A stretch of 46,120 nt of DNA. It comes from Daejeonella sp. H1SJ63 (GTDB taxonomy: Bacteria > Bacteroidota > Bacteroidia > Sphingobacteriales > Sphingobacteriaceae). The stretch lies in contig NZ_JARKMZ010000030.1 of the NCBI RefSeq assembly GCF_029360775.1, positions 1-46,120 on the forward strand, read 5' to 3'. Position numbers and translations under genes: made by a program. Under the pieces are notes generated by a model. That model made no database searches and was not told the origin of the DNA. It saw only the letters and a program-made list of their open reading frames with translations. Positions 7,910-16,118 of the stretch are shown piece by piece; the stretch's first letter is position 1, and each line of letters begins with the position of its first letter.

Positions 7910-8053
7910 AGCCCTCCCGGCGATAGAGGGAGGAAAGGTTATGAAGGGGGGGGCTTACATTTAAATCTTAAAACAAGGGGCACAGTTTTAAAGACTCAAA
8001 CAAGGCCTTTTTACTCTTTCAGATTTAACCTGATACTTTGAGGCTTAATTGAG

Positions 8054-10216
8054 TTAATCCGGAAGGGCAAAAGCAACATACGAATCTCCCGATTTTACCC
8101 CCAGTTTTCCTCCGCCGCAGGCAATCACCAGATATTGTTTACCATCAATCATATAGGTTGATGGACTCGCAAAACCGGCTGCAGGAAGTTTAGCCTCCCA
8201 AAGTATTTTTCCGGTATTCTTATCAAAAGCCCTGATCTTTTCATCAGGAGTGGCCGCAATGAAAATCAAGCCACCTTTAGTTACCACCGGTCCTCCGTAA
8301 TTACGTGAACCTGTTACTCCAAAGCCCCGTTTAATCAACTCTGCATATTCACCCAAAGGAACTTTCCATAAAAGTTTACCACTATTCAGATCCACTGCAT
8401 TCAGCGTTCCCCACGGAGGTTTAATGCCGGGGTAGCCGTCCTTATCAACAAAACGATCGTATCCCTTCATGTTATACGGAATTTGGCGTTTTTTGACTTC
8501 TCCCGAAGCGACAGGCAAATTTCCTGATTTCGAACTTGTTTCTGTTCCCAATAAAAATGCAGCAATGGTTTTTCTTTCTGCTTCAGGAATATGATTAAAC
8601 GACGGCATTCTGTTCCGCCCCTGCTGCAGGATCTGACCGACCTGGACAATAGTGTATTTTTTATTCAGATTCTCCAGAGAAGGGTATTCTGAACCACTGC
8701 CTTTCAATTCGGCTCCATGACAACTGATGCAGTATTTATTGTAGAGAACCCTGCCCGGACTAATACCAGCGCCGGTATTCAATGGTGCATCGAGCATAAC
8801 CTGGGTAGAAGGAACCTCATTACTGTTTACATAAAGAATCTGAGTTTCCATATCTACGGCAGCACCTCCCCATTCACCACCACCTCCAAAATCAGGGAAC
8901 ATCCAGCCTCCCTCCTTACCTGGGGGAGAATAATGTGCTCTGTTTTTAATCTTAAGATATCTGGCCATTAATTCCTGATGGGTTTCCGGACTAAGATTGC
9001 TTACATCCTCAGGGCCGAATGTCTGGCGGGAAAATGGTTCAGGCAGTGTCGGAATTGGCTGAGTAGGCCATGGTTTTTCACCGGGTAAAGCACCCTCCTG
9101 AGGAACCGGAACCTCAGGAATCGGAAATACCGGCTTCCCATTAGTACGGTCAAGCAGATACACATAACCCTGCTTGGTGATCTGAGCCAGTGCATCAATT
9201 TTCTTTCCATTATGGTTTACTGTAATAAGATTAGGAGCAGCAGGCAGATCACGATCCCAGAGATCATGATGCACTACCTGATAATGCCAGATATATTTCC
9301 CTGTAGCTGCATCGAGAGCGATGATACTATTCGCGAAAAAGTTTGATCCCTTACGTGTACCTCCATAAAAGTCGGGAGAGGCCGAACCTGTAGGGATATA
9401 AACGATGCCCCTTTTTTCATCAAGAGACATTCCGGTCCAGTTATTTGCACCACCGATATTTTTCCAGGCATCTTTATCTTCCCAGGTATCATAACCAAAT
9501 TCACCGGGCTGAGGGATAGTGTGAAATATCCACTTCCTCTTCCCTGTTCTGACATCAAATGCCCTGATATGTCCGGGTAAAGCATCCGCATCCTCAGACA
9601 AACTCATCCCCAGAATAAGCAGATCTTTATAGATAACTCCAGGTGTTTTAAGAAGCAATGAACCATCCTGAGTTTTGGGAATATCAAGTCCATCCTTTAA
9701 TTCAATGTATCCGCCCCTGCCAAATTCCTTTACAGGCTTCCCGTTTAAAGCATTCACTGCATATAACCTGGAAGCTACCCCATAAATAATGCGTTTATCT
9801 GTACCTGTCTCATCCTGCCAAAACATCACTCCCCTGCTGATCCCGAATCCTGTGCTTTCATCACTCATGGATGCAGGATCAAATACCCATTTCTGTTTGC
9901 CGCTTGCAGCATCCAAAGCATACAGCTTAAATTTAGCACTGGTTACGTATAAATTACCATCTATTACAATTGGATTGCACTGCATTTCGCTACGATTGGA
10001 TGTATCCCTGTCGCCGGTGTTGAATACCCAGGCTACTTCCAATTTTGATACATTAGCGGTATTGATCTGATCAATACTTGAATAGCGGTTTGCATCTTTT
10101 GTACCTCCATAACTTGACCAGGTTGAATAATCGGCATTCCCTGATTTTGAACAGGAATTAAGAATTAGTCCTGACAAAGCAATCAGGAACAAACGTGACT
10201 CTACATTTATTTTCAC
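8054..10216 (-). CDS. PQQ-dependent dehydrogenase with inserted cytochrome c domain, lipoprotein
   Basis: A 720-residue periplasmic quinoprotein. It starts with a lipoprotein signal (lipobox LNSC, Cys22). A PQQ beta-propeller of the membrane glucose/quinate dehydrogenase type follows, with repeated W-motif segments (VAWVFNTGD, YIWHYQVVHHDLWDRDLP near 308-325, GTLNAVDLNSGKLLWKVPLG near 603-622). A c-type cytochrome domain is inserted at about 480-560, with haem site CISCH (496-500) and probable axial Met538 in RNRMPSF. Electrons from alcohol or sugar oxidation would pass from PQQ to the built-in haem. No pqq biosynthesis gene is in the window, so PQQ must come from elsewhere in the genome or outside the cell. 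The substrate cannot be told. A TTG-rich leader shows no clear promoter. Confidence 0.87.
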   Translation of the reverse strand: MKINVESRLFLIALSGLILNSCSKSGNADYSTWSSYGGTKDANRYSSIDQINTANVSKLEVAWVFNTGDRDTSNRSEMQCNPIVIDGNLYVTSAKFKLYALDAASGKQKWVFDPASMSDESTGFGISRGVMFWQDETGTDKRIIYGVASRLYAVNALNGKPVKEFGRGGYIELKDGLDIPKTQDGSLLLKTPGVIYKDLLILGMSLSEDADALPGHIRAFDVRTGKRKWIFHTIPQPGEFGYDTWEDKDAWKNIGGANNWTGMSLDEKRGIVYIPTGSASPDFYGGTRKGSNFFANSIIALDAATGKYIWHYQVVHHDLWDRDLPAAPNLITVNHNGKKIDALAQITKQGYVYLLDRTNGKPVFPIPEVPVPQEGALPGEKPWPTQPIPTLPEPFSRQTFGPEDVSNLSPETHQELMARYLKIKNRAHYSPPGKEGGWMFPDFGGGGEWGGAAVDMETQILYVNSNEVPSTQVMLDAPLNTGAGISPGRVLYNKYCISCHGAELKGSGSEYPSLENLNKKYTIVQVGQILQQGRNRMPSFNHIPEAERKTIAAFLLGTETSSKSGNLPVASGEVKKRQIPYNMKGYDRFVDKDGYPGIKPPWGTLNAVDLNSGKLLWKVPLGEYAELIKRGFGVTGSRNYGGPVVTKGGLIFIAATPDEKIRAFDKNTGKILWEAKLPAAGFASPSTYMIDGKQYLVIACGGGKLGVKSGDSYVAFALPD

Positions 10217-10310
10217 AGGGATACGCTATAATTTTAGATGACTATAAGCAAGTAAAGAATTTCAGTGAATAAAAACAAGTAATCAGGTAATATTCAGAAT
10301 CTTAGAAATT

Positions 10311-10335
10311 AAAAAACCAATCCGGGGATTGGTTT
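10311..10335 (-). terminator. Terminator after dnaA
   Basis: Arms AAACCAATC (10314-10322) and GATTGGTTT (10327-10335) pair perfectly around a 4-nt loop. On the minus strand the stem runs into six T (10316-10311). It lies 54 nt past the dnaA stop and should end that transcript before the PQQ dehydrogenase gene. Confidence 0.75.
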
Positions 10336-10388
10336 CAAACTCATTAGACGTACTACAAATTATTCTAAAATTCTGACAATCAGACAGT

Positions 10389-11816
10389 TTAGCTCATTTT
10401 TAATTTTTTCTGGATATCCGCAACATAACCTTTGAACTTTTTATCTGTATCGATCAGATCATCAACAGTCTGGCAGGCATAGATTACAGTAGAGTGATCA
10501 CGACCACCAAAAAAGGCGCCAATCGATTTCAGTGAAGTTTTGGTATGAAGCTTTGCCAGATACATGGAGATCTGACGAGCCTGAACAATCTCGCGTTTCC
10601 TGGTCTTGGACTTAACCATCTCAACCGGAACCTCAAAATACTCACAAACCAATTTCTGAATGTATTCCATAGAAATTTCCTTGCTTGAATTTTTTATAAA
10701 ATTCTTCAGCATGGACTTCGCAAGATTCAAATCAATCTCTTTTTTATTAAGGGTTGATTGTGCCAATAAGGAAACCATTGCACCTTCGAGCTCACGAACA
10801 TTATTGTCGATGTTATGGGCTACATATTCAATAACTTCGGAGGGCAGTTCAATTCCATCTGAATACATCTTCTTATTGAGGATAGCCATACGGGTTTCCA
10901 GATCAGGCACCTGAAGATCAGCAGATAGTCCCCATTTGAAACGGGAAAGCAATCTTTCCTCTAAACCTGAAAGATCCTTGGGAGCCTTGTCTGACGTAAT
11001 AATCAACTGTTTACCTGATTGATGCAGGTGATTGAAAATATGGAAGAATATATCCTGTGTTTTCTCTTTACCGGCGAAGTTATGTACATCATCCATGATC
11101 AGTACATCCATTGCCTGATAGAAATTCACAAAGTCATTAATATTATTATTCTTTAAAGCATCAACAAACTGCTGGGTAAATTTCTCGCAGGAAACATAAA
11201 GCACCAGTTTATCTGTTAAAGTACGCTTGATCTCGTTACCGATTGCCTGAGCCAGGTGGGTTTTCCCCAAACCTACACCGCCATAGATCATCAGCGGATT
11301 AAAAGATGTTCCTCCTGGTTTTCCAGCAACTGCATATCCGGCTGAACGCGCAAGCCTGTTACAATCGCCTTCAATGAAATTCTCGAAAGTATAATTCTGA
11401 TTTAACTGAGGGTCTACCTGCAATTTCTTCAGGCCCGGAATCACGAAAGGGTTTTTGATGTCCTTGTTCAGAGAAATCGGCATTGGCATGGACTGATTTT
11501 TACCCTCAGCACCATTGCCATTTGATGGCATATTGGTTGTGTATGGAATACTGGTCGAAGACTTTTCCACAACGATGTTATACTCCAGTCTTCCTTCCTC
11601 TCCTAACTGCTTTTTTACAGTTTTTCTGAGCAGCCCAACATAGTGCTCTTCAAGCCATTCGTAGAAAAATAAACTCGGCACCTGTATAGTCAAAACGTTA
11701 CCCTCTAATTTTAAGGCTTTTATCGGCTCGAACCAGGTCTTAAAGCTCTGGGCCGGTATGTTATCCTTAATAATCTGAAGGCAGTTATTCCATACATGTG
11801 TACAAGTTTTTTCCAT
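10389..11816 (-). CDS. dnaA: Chromosomal replication initiator DnaA
   Basis: A 475-residue DnaA, the AAA+ ATPase that binds DnaA boxes and opens the origin. The N-terminal domain I (1-80, with AQSFKTWFEPIKALK) is followed by a variable linker (about 85-125). The ATPase core has Walker A GGVGLGKTH (179-187), Walker B VLIMDDVHNF (238-247) and LLSRFKWGL as box VII region. Domain IV ends with the DNA-binding signature GGRDHSTVIYACQTV. The length and domain order are normal. It is transcribed alone, ending at a strong terminator (10311-10335). The 411-nt region upstream contains DnaA-box-like sites and may be the origin. Confidence 0.97.
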   Translation of the reverse strand: MEKTCTHVWNNCLQIIKDNIPAQSFKTWFEPIKALKLEGNVLTIQVPSLFFYEWLEEHYVGLLRKTVKKQLGEEGRLEYNIVVEKSSTSIPYTTNMPSNGNGAEGKNQSMPMPISLNKDIKNPFVIPGLKKLQVDPQLNQNYTFENFIEGDCNRLARSAGYAVAGKPGGTSFNPLMIYGGVGLGKTHLAQAIGNEIKRTLTDKLVLYVSCEKFTQQFVDALKNNNINDFVNFYQAMDVLIMDDVHNFAGKEKTQDIFFHIFNHLHQSGKQLIITSDKAPKDLSGLEERLLSRFKWGLSADLQVPDLETRMAILNKKMYSDGIELPSEVIEYVAHNIDNNVRELEGAMVSLLAQSTLNKKEIDLNLAKSMLKNFIKNSSKEISMEYIQKLVCEYFEVPVEMVKSKTRKREIVQARQISMYLAKLHTKTSLKSIGAFFGGRDHSTVIYACQTVDDLIDTDKKFKGYVADIQKKLKMS

Positions 11817-12227
11817 ATAATTTTACTAATAATCTGATTTACAACCGATGCCGAAAGAAATGTTGATAACTCTTTGGAGTATCGAATATTCGGAAAAAAA
11901 TCCGATTAAAAAACTAAAATTTAAAATTAGTTTTAACTTATTGTAAAAGAGAATAATAAGTTATTTTTTGTTGATTTTATATCTCAAAAAGAAAATCGAT
12001 TTATACGCCTTTTACCTGACCAAATTCGGACGATTTCAGAGTGTTTATTTGCCTCCCATTGGACAATTAATTCATAAGATACTGTATATGAACACTTATG
12101 GTTTATATTGCTAAATATTTACTCTTCAGGATAATATTTTCGGCACTTTTATACTTATTTATTTATCAACAACATCCTGTTAAGCCTTTCCGGAAGACCA
12201 AAACCTGAGATAAAATTTCAAAGCAGA
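11817..12227. other. AT-rich dnaA upstream region, candidate oriC
   Basis: A very AT-rich gene-free stretch lies between dnaA and the mutase gene. Two near-consensus DnaA boxes (TTATCAACA against TTATCCACA) face each other: minus strand at 11861-11869 and plus strand at 12163-12171. A weaker TGTTGATTT occurs near 11969. Between them is an A/T-rich segment with a 9-bp inverted repeat TAACTTATT/AATAAGTTA (11934-11963) that could serve as the unwinding element. The site also must carry the dnaA promoter, though I see no good TTG/TAnnTTTG pair. The box count is low for a proven origin. Confidence 0.4.
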
Positions 12228-13787
12228 TTATAAGCCCTGTGCCTGGTATTCTCCAAACTCCCGGCGAAAGGCATCTGCTATTTCTCCCAGGGTAGCATAA
12301 GCCTCAACAGCATTTATGATAAAGGGCATGGTATTAGTTCCGGATCTGACTGCGGTGGTTAACTCAGATAGTGCATTCAGGACAGCCGCAGCATCCCTGT
12401 CGGATTTTAAACTGCTCAGATTTTCTGTCTGAATTTTACGTATGGAATCATCTACCCTAAAAACTTCTGGTCTCAGACCTTCTGTATCTTCATATTTATT
12501 AACACCAACCAGTATACGAGCCTTATTTTCAATATCCTTTTGATATTCGTAGGCCGAAGCGGCAATTTCACTTTGAATATAACCTGCCTCAATTGCAGCC
12601 ACTGCCCCGCCCCGGGCATCTATGGCATCAATATACTTCCAGGCTGCTGCTTCAATTTCATCTGTCAGCGACTCCACAAAATAAGAACCTGCAAGCGGGT
12701 CGACGGTCTCTGTGACTCCACTTTCGAAAGCAATAATCTGCTGCGTTCTTAATGCAACTTTAGCAGCTTCTTCGGTAGGCAAGGAAAGTGCTTCGTCATA
12801 TCCATTGGTATGAAGTGACTGAGTACCCCCTAAAACGGCAGCCATTGCCTGATTTGTAACTCTAATGATATTATTCAGGGGCTGCTGAGCGGTCAGAGTT
12901 GAGCCTCCGGTTTGCGTATGAAATCTCAGTTTTTGTGCTGAAGGGTCTGTGGCTCCAAGACTCTGGCTGATTTTTGCCCACATTCGCCTGGCTGCCCTGA
13001 ATTTTGCAATCTCTTCAAAAAAGTTATTATGGCAATTAAAAAAGAAAGACAATCGTTTTGCAAAAACATTAATGTCGAGCCCCTTATCCAAAGCAGCTTT
13101 TAAATATTCTTTGCCATTTGCAAGGGTAAATGCCAGCTCCTGTACTGCTGTTGAGCCTGCTTCGCGAATATGGTATCCGGATATGGATATTGTATTCCAT
13201 TTGGGAAGCTCTTTGCTGCAATACTCAAAAACATCTGTTATTAGCCGCATAGAGGGCTTTGGCGGATAAATATATGTTCCTCTGGCAGCATATTCTTTCA
13301 AAATATCATTCTGAATGGTACCCGATATCTGCTTAAGATCAGCTCCCTGTTTTTTGGCAAGTGAGATATACATAGCCAGCAGGATCGGGGCAGTGGCATT
13401 AATGGTCATGGAGCTGCTTACCTTCTGAAGATCAATCCCATCGAAAAGAATCTCCATATCCCTGAGAGAGTCTATAGCCACTCCTACTTTTCCAACTTCC
13501 CCTTCCGACATCACGTGATCTGAGTCGTAACCAATTTGAGTTGGCAAATCAAATGCAACTGAAAGTCCGGTGGTGCCCTGTGAAAGCAGATAATGATAGC
13601 GCTTATTAGACTCAGCTGCGGTAGAAAACCCTGCATACTGGCGCATCGTCCACAATCTCCCCCGGTACATATCTTTCTGAATCCCTCTTGTAAACGGGAA
13701 TTCCCCCGGCATCTCCAATGCTTTTGGCTCAGAGTAAACTTCTTTAATCTCAATACCTGAGCTGGTTTTTACTTTTTTATCGCTCAT
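12228..13787 (-). CDS. Methylmalonyl-CoA mutase, catalytic chain without B12 domain
   Basis: A 519-residue chain of the methylmalonyl-CoA mutase family, which interconverts succinyl-CoA and (R)-methylmalonyl-CoA using adenosylcobalamin. The CoA-binding TIM barrel is complete: [13 protein letters not shown] with the substrate-contacting Tyr51, [45 protein letters not shown] and [15 protein letters not shown]. The conserved tyrosine favours methylmalonyl-CoA over 2-hydroxyisobutyryl-CoA-type mutases. The chain stops before a cobalamin-binding domain (no DxHxxG), so it needs a separate small B12 subunit, which is not in this window. It is translated 4 nt after the preceding gene and probably co-transcribed with it. 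Confidence 0.9.
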   Translation of the reverse strand: MSDKKVKTSSGIEIKEVYSEPKALEMPGEFPFTRGIQKDMYRGRLWTMRQYAGFSTAAESNKRYHYLLSQGTTGLSVAFDLPTQIGYDSDHVMSEGEVGKVGVAIDSLRDMEILFDGIDLQKVSSSMTINATAPILLAMYISLAKKQGADLKQISGTIQNDILKEYAARGTYIYPPKPSMRLITDVFEYCSKELPKWNTISISGYHIREAGSTAVQELAFTLANGKEYLKAALDKGLDINVFAKRLSFFFNCHNNFFEEIAKFRAARRMWAKISQSLGATDPSAQKLRFHTQTGGSTLTAQQPLNNIIRVTNQAMAAVLGGTQSLHTNGYDEALSLPTEEAAKVALRTQQIIAFESGVTETVDPLAGSYFVESLTDEIEAAAWKYIDAIDARGGAVAAIEAGYIQSEIAASAYEYQKDIENKARILVGVNKYEDTEGLRPEVFRVDDSIRKIQTENLSSLKSDRDAAAVLNALSELTTAVRSGTNTMPFIINAVEAYATLGEIADAFRREFGEYQAQGL

Positions 13788-13791
13788 TTCA

Positions 13792-14325
13792 TCAGAATAA
13801 AGTTTGAATATCTTCCCTAACTATAGCAAGCGATAAATCGTAAGGATTTTCACCTTCAAGATTCGCCAGGTGAAGCAATACCGATTTACTTAATTCCAGC
13901 GAACTTGAATCTTCGGGTAAAGCATTTGCAGCATTACTAATCAGGGCAATTGTATCCTCTTTCACTTTTTTAACAATGTTCCAGGTGTTGTCATTAACAT
14001 AAATTTGCTGTGAGATGTTATGCTGATACTCAGCCCTTATCTCTTCTACTACTAATTGCTGCAACTGGCGGGCGGTCATTCCCGGATGATGAAGCCTCAC
14101 TAACATATTAACAGGATTGACCCTTTCGAGGAAAAGCACCACCCTCTCATAAGCCTGGAGTCTCAATGGCAAGGTTTGCCTCATGCTTTCCTTTTTGAGA
14201 TCAATTAACTGAACATTCAGCTTTTGGCTGAGGTGTTCTTTAATAAAATACCATGCCGTAAAGAAAACAATAATGCCGGCAATCGCATATTTTAAAATAT
14301 CAAGTATATAAAGAGTTCCATTCAT
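13792..14325 (-). CDS. Membrane-anchored DUF7935-like protein
   Basis: A 177-residue protein with one N-terminal membrane helix ([16 protein letters not shown], about 13-28) and a soluble helical body containing [36 protein letters not shown] and [13 protein letters not shown]. It appears to belong to a Bacteroidota-restricted family (DUF7935 in my recollection) of unknown function that is often next to the mutase gene. The 4-nt gap to the mutase start supports one operon. It has no cleavage site, so the body is probably cytoplasmic and tethered to the inner membrane. Confidence 0.75.
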   Translation of the reverse strand: MNGTLYILDILKYAIAGIIVFFTAWYFIKEHLSQKLNVQLIDLKKESMRQTLPLRLQAYERVVLFLERVNPVNMLVRLHHPGMTARQLQQLVVEEIRAEYQHNISQQIYVNDNTWNIVKKVKEDTIALISNAANALPEDSSSLELSKSVLLHLANLEGENPYDLSLAIVREDIQTLF

Positions 14326-14390
14326 TGGTTTGCAATTGTTAACAGATGGTCAAAATGCCTGCAGTCAGAACAAAAGTGAGCAATTTCATG

Positions 14391-14398
14391 TATATTTG
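14391..14398 (+). promoter_or_regulatory. -7 box for the HesB/IscA-type gene
   Basis: TATATTTG matches TAnnTTTG and lies 20 nt before the ATG. No TTG is found at the expected -33 distance, so only half of the promoter is supported. Confidence 0.35.
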
Positions 14399-14418
14399 TT
14401 GGATTTATTAAAAGAATT

Positions 14419-14772
14419 ATGAGTACAGAAATTGCAAGCCCAACTGCACCGGTAACTTTAACTGAAGGAGCTAAAAAAGAAATAAAAAAACTTATTCAGC
14501 AACAGGAATTAAATGAAGATTATGGCTTACGTCTGGGTGTTGAAGGTGGAGGATGCGCCGGAATGAACTATATTTTAGGTTTTGACCAGCAAAAAGATGG
14601 CGATCAGGAGTATTTCATAGACGGAATAAAGGTATTTATGCATAAGGCCCATGGTCTGTATCTGGCAGGAATGGAAGTGGATTTCCAGGATGGTTTAAAT
14701 GCCCGTGGCTTTACATTCAGTAATCCGAACGCAAGCAAGACCTGTGGTTGCGGCACATCATTCTCAGTTTAA
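14419..14772 (+). CDS. HesB/IscA-type iron-sulfur carrier
   Basis: A 117-residue A-type carrier that receives Fe-S clusters and passes them to apo-proteins. The three ligating cysteines are present: one in GGGCAGMNY near residue 50 and two in the C-terminal TCGCGTSFSV. The LTEGAKKEIKKLI opening is characteristic. It is cytoplasmic, in its own unit: a -7 box lies just upstream and a strong terminator follows 22 nt after the stop. It could be SufA, IscA or ErpA; without suf/isc neighbours the subtype cannot be fixed. Confidence 0.93.
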   Translation: MSTEIASPTAPVTLTEGAKKEIKKLIQQQELNEDYGLRLGVEGGGCAGMNYILGFDQQKDGDQEYFIDGIKVFMHKAHGLYLAGMEVDFQDGLNARGFTFSNPNASKTCGCGTSFSV

Positions 14773-14794
14773 CCAATTTGTAACATTTCATAGG

Positions 14795-14825
14795 GTCCTG
14801 TCGTCAAAGCGACAGGACTTTTTTT
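14795..14825 (+). terminator. Rho-independent terminator
   Basis: A perfect 9-bp stem, GTCCTGTCG (14795-14803) with CGACAGGAC (14810-14818), and loop TCAAAG is followed by seven T (14819-14825). It ends the Fe-S carrier transcript only 11 nt before the next start codon. Confidence 0.9.
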
Positions 14826-14836
14826 ATATTTATACT

Positions 14837-16081
14837 ATGGCAGGGACAATGAGTTATTCCGAAAATGTCAAGGTAGCTCTGCAATCCGTTAAGGGTAACA
14901 AGCTCAGAACATTTTTAACAGCGATCATCATCGCAATTGGTATAACTGCCCTTGTGGGTATCCTAACTTCTATAGATGCCATAGAAGGCTCATTAAACAA
15001 TACTTTTTCAAGTATGGGAGCCAATTCCTTCACAATCAGAAACCGGGGTATTGGTATCAGGATCGGGGGTGGCGGACAAAGACCTAAACGCTATAAATCA
15101 ATAGACTACCGGCAGGCAATGGAATTCAAGGAAAGTTTTAATTTCCCTGCTACCATTTCAGTAAATGTATTTGCTTCATTCGGAGGAACCGTTAAATACG
15201 GAAATGAAAAAACGAATCCTAATATATCTGTATTAGGAGCAGACGAGAACTACATACAATCAGCCGGATATAAACTGGCTTCCGGCAGAAATTTTTCTCA
15301 ATCGGAATTGGAATATGGCACAAGTGTGGTAATCATTGGAAATGAGATTAAGACACGTTTATTTCCAAATCAGGATCCCATCAATAAAACGATCAGTATT
15401 GGAAGCAATAAGTTCAGAATTATAGGTCTTTTTGAGCCTAAGGGATCAAGTATGGGCTTTGGAGGAGATAAAATCTGTGTTATTCCACTTTACCGGGCCA
15501 AACAGGTTATGTCAATTACAAATCCATCATACACCATTTCTGTTATGAGTGATGATCCGGCTCAGATGGACGCTGCAATTGGCGAAGCTACTTCCTTATT
15601 CAGAAACGTCAGAAATCTGAAAATTGCAGATGAAAACAATTTTGAGATTACCAAAAGTGATGCAATTGCTCAAACTCTTGTAGAAAATTTAAAATTTGTA
15701 AGAATAGGCGGCATAGCAATTGGCGCTATTACACTGATAGGTGCTGCAATTGCGTTGATGAATATCATGATCGTTTCTGTAACCGAAAGAACACGCGAAA
15801 TCGGGATCAGAAAGGCCATTGGTGCAACCCCAATTGTCATAAGGAGGCAGTTTCTTATCGAAGCTATTGTAATCTGCCTGATGGGAGGTTTAACAGGAGT
15901 TTTTCTCGGAATCCTTATCGGGAATCTTCTTTCAATGGTGATGGGAGGCTCTTTCATCATGCCATGGGCATGGACCATACTGGGATTAAGCCTCTGCGTT
16001 GGTGTAGGTCTACTTTCAGGAATGTATCCTGCGGTGAAAGCTTCAAAGATGGATCCCGTAGAATCACTTAGATACGAATAG
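14837..16081 (+). CDS. MacB/FtsX-type ABC transporter permease
   Basis: A 414-residue inner-membrane permease of the MacB/FtsX class. The layout is standard: first helix near residues 20-45 (RTFLTAIIIAIGITALVGIL), a periplasmic MacB core of about 240 residues with SMGANSFTIRNRG, then three C-terminal helices (IGAITLIGAAIALMNIMIV; AIVICLMGGLTGVFLGILI; ILGLSLCVGVGLLSG). It ends with the conserved TREIGIRKAIGA loop and the PVESLRYE tail. No ATPase gene is adjacent, so its partner is encoded elsewhere. The start at 14837 (alternative 14849) is chosen because upstream codons would run through the terminator hairpin. Cargo is unknown; such permeases usually act in lipoprotein, peptide or drug export or in mechanotransmission. 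Confidence 0.88.
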   Translation: MAGTMSYSENVKVALQSVKGNKLRTFLTAIIIAIGITALVGILTSIDAIEGSLNNTFSSMGANSFTIRNRGIGIRIGGGGQRPKRYKSIDYRQAMEFKESFNFPATISVNVFASFGGTVKYGNEKTNPNISVLGADENYIQSAGYKLASGRNFSQSELEYGTSVVIIGNEIKTRLFPNQDPINKTISIGSNKFRIIGLFEPKGSSMGFGGDKICVIPLYRAKQVMSITNPSYTISVMSDDPAQMDAAIGEATSLFRNVRNLKIADENNFEITKSDAIAQTLVENLKFVRIGGIAIGAITLIGAAIALMNIMIVSVTERTREIGIRKAIGATPIVIRRQFLIEAIVICLMGGLTGVFLGILIGNLLSMVMGGSFIMPWAWTILGLSLCVGVGLLSGMYPAVKASKMDPVESLRYE

Positions 16082-16118
16082 AAAACAGGAAGGAAGATAA
16101 AACAAGAAAGGTTTCTAA

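Larger units (their letters stand above)
7140..8053. other. Gene-free stretch, probably degraded repeat DNA
   Basis: I find no credible gene. Open frames here are short, lack family resemblance and overlap hairpins. The region holds a perfect 11-bp hairpin (7238-7267), a 7-bp stem TCCCGGT/ACCGGGA (7620-7638), and two diverged copies of a roughly 67-nt element (7272-7338 and 7841-7909) with a third partial core at 7909-7925. The base composition is more GC-rich in patches than the neighbouring genes, and the look is that of dispersed intergenic repeats or decayed mobile DNA. Confidence 0.5.

Noticed and set aside
11934-11963. 9-bp inverted repeat followed by T-run as a terminator for a rightward gene
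   Set aside because: No rightward gene ends nearby, and the segment lies in the AT-rich candidate origin, where such repeats are expected.
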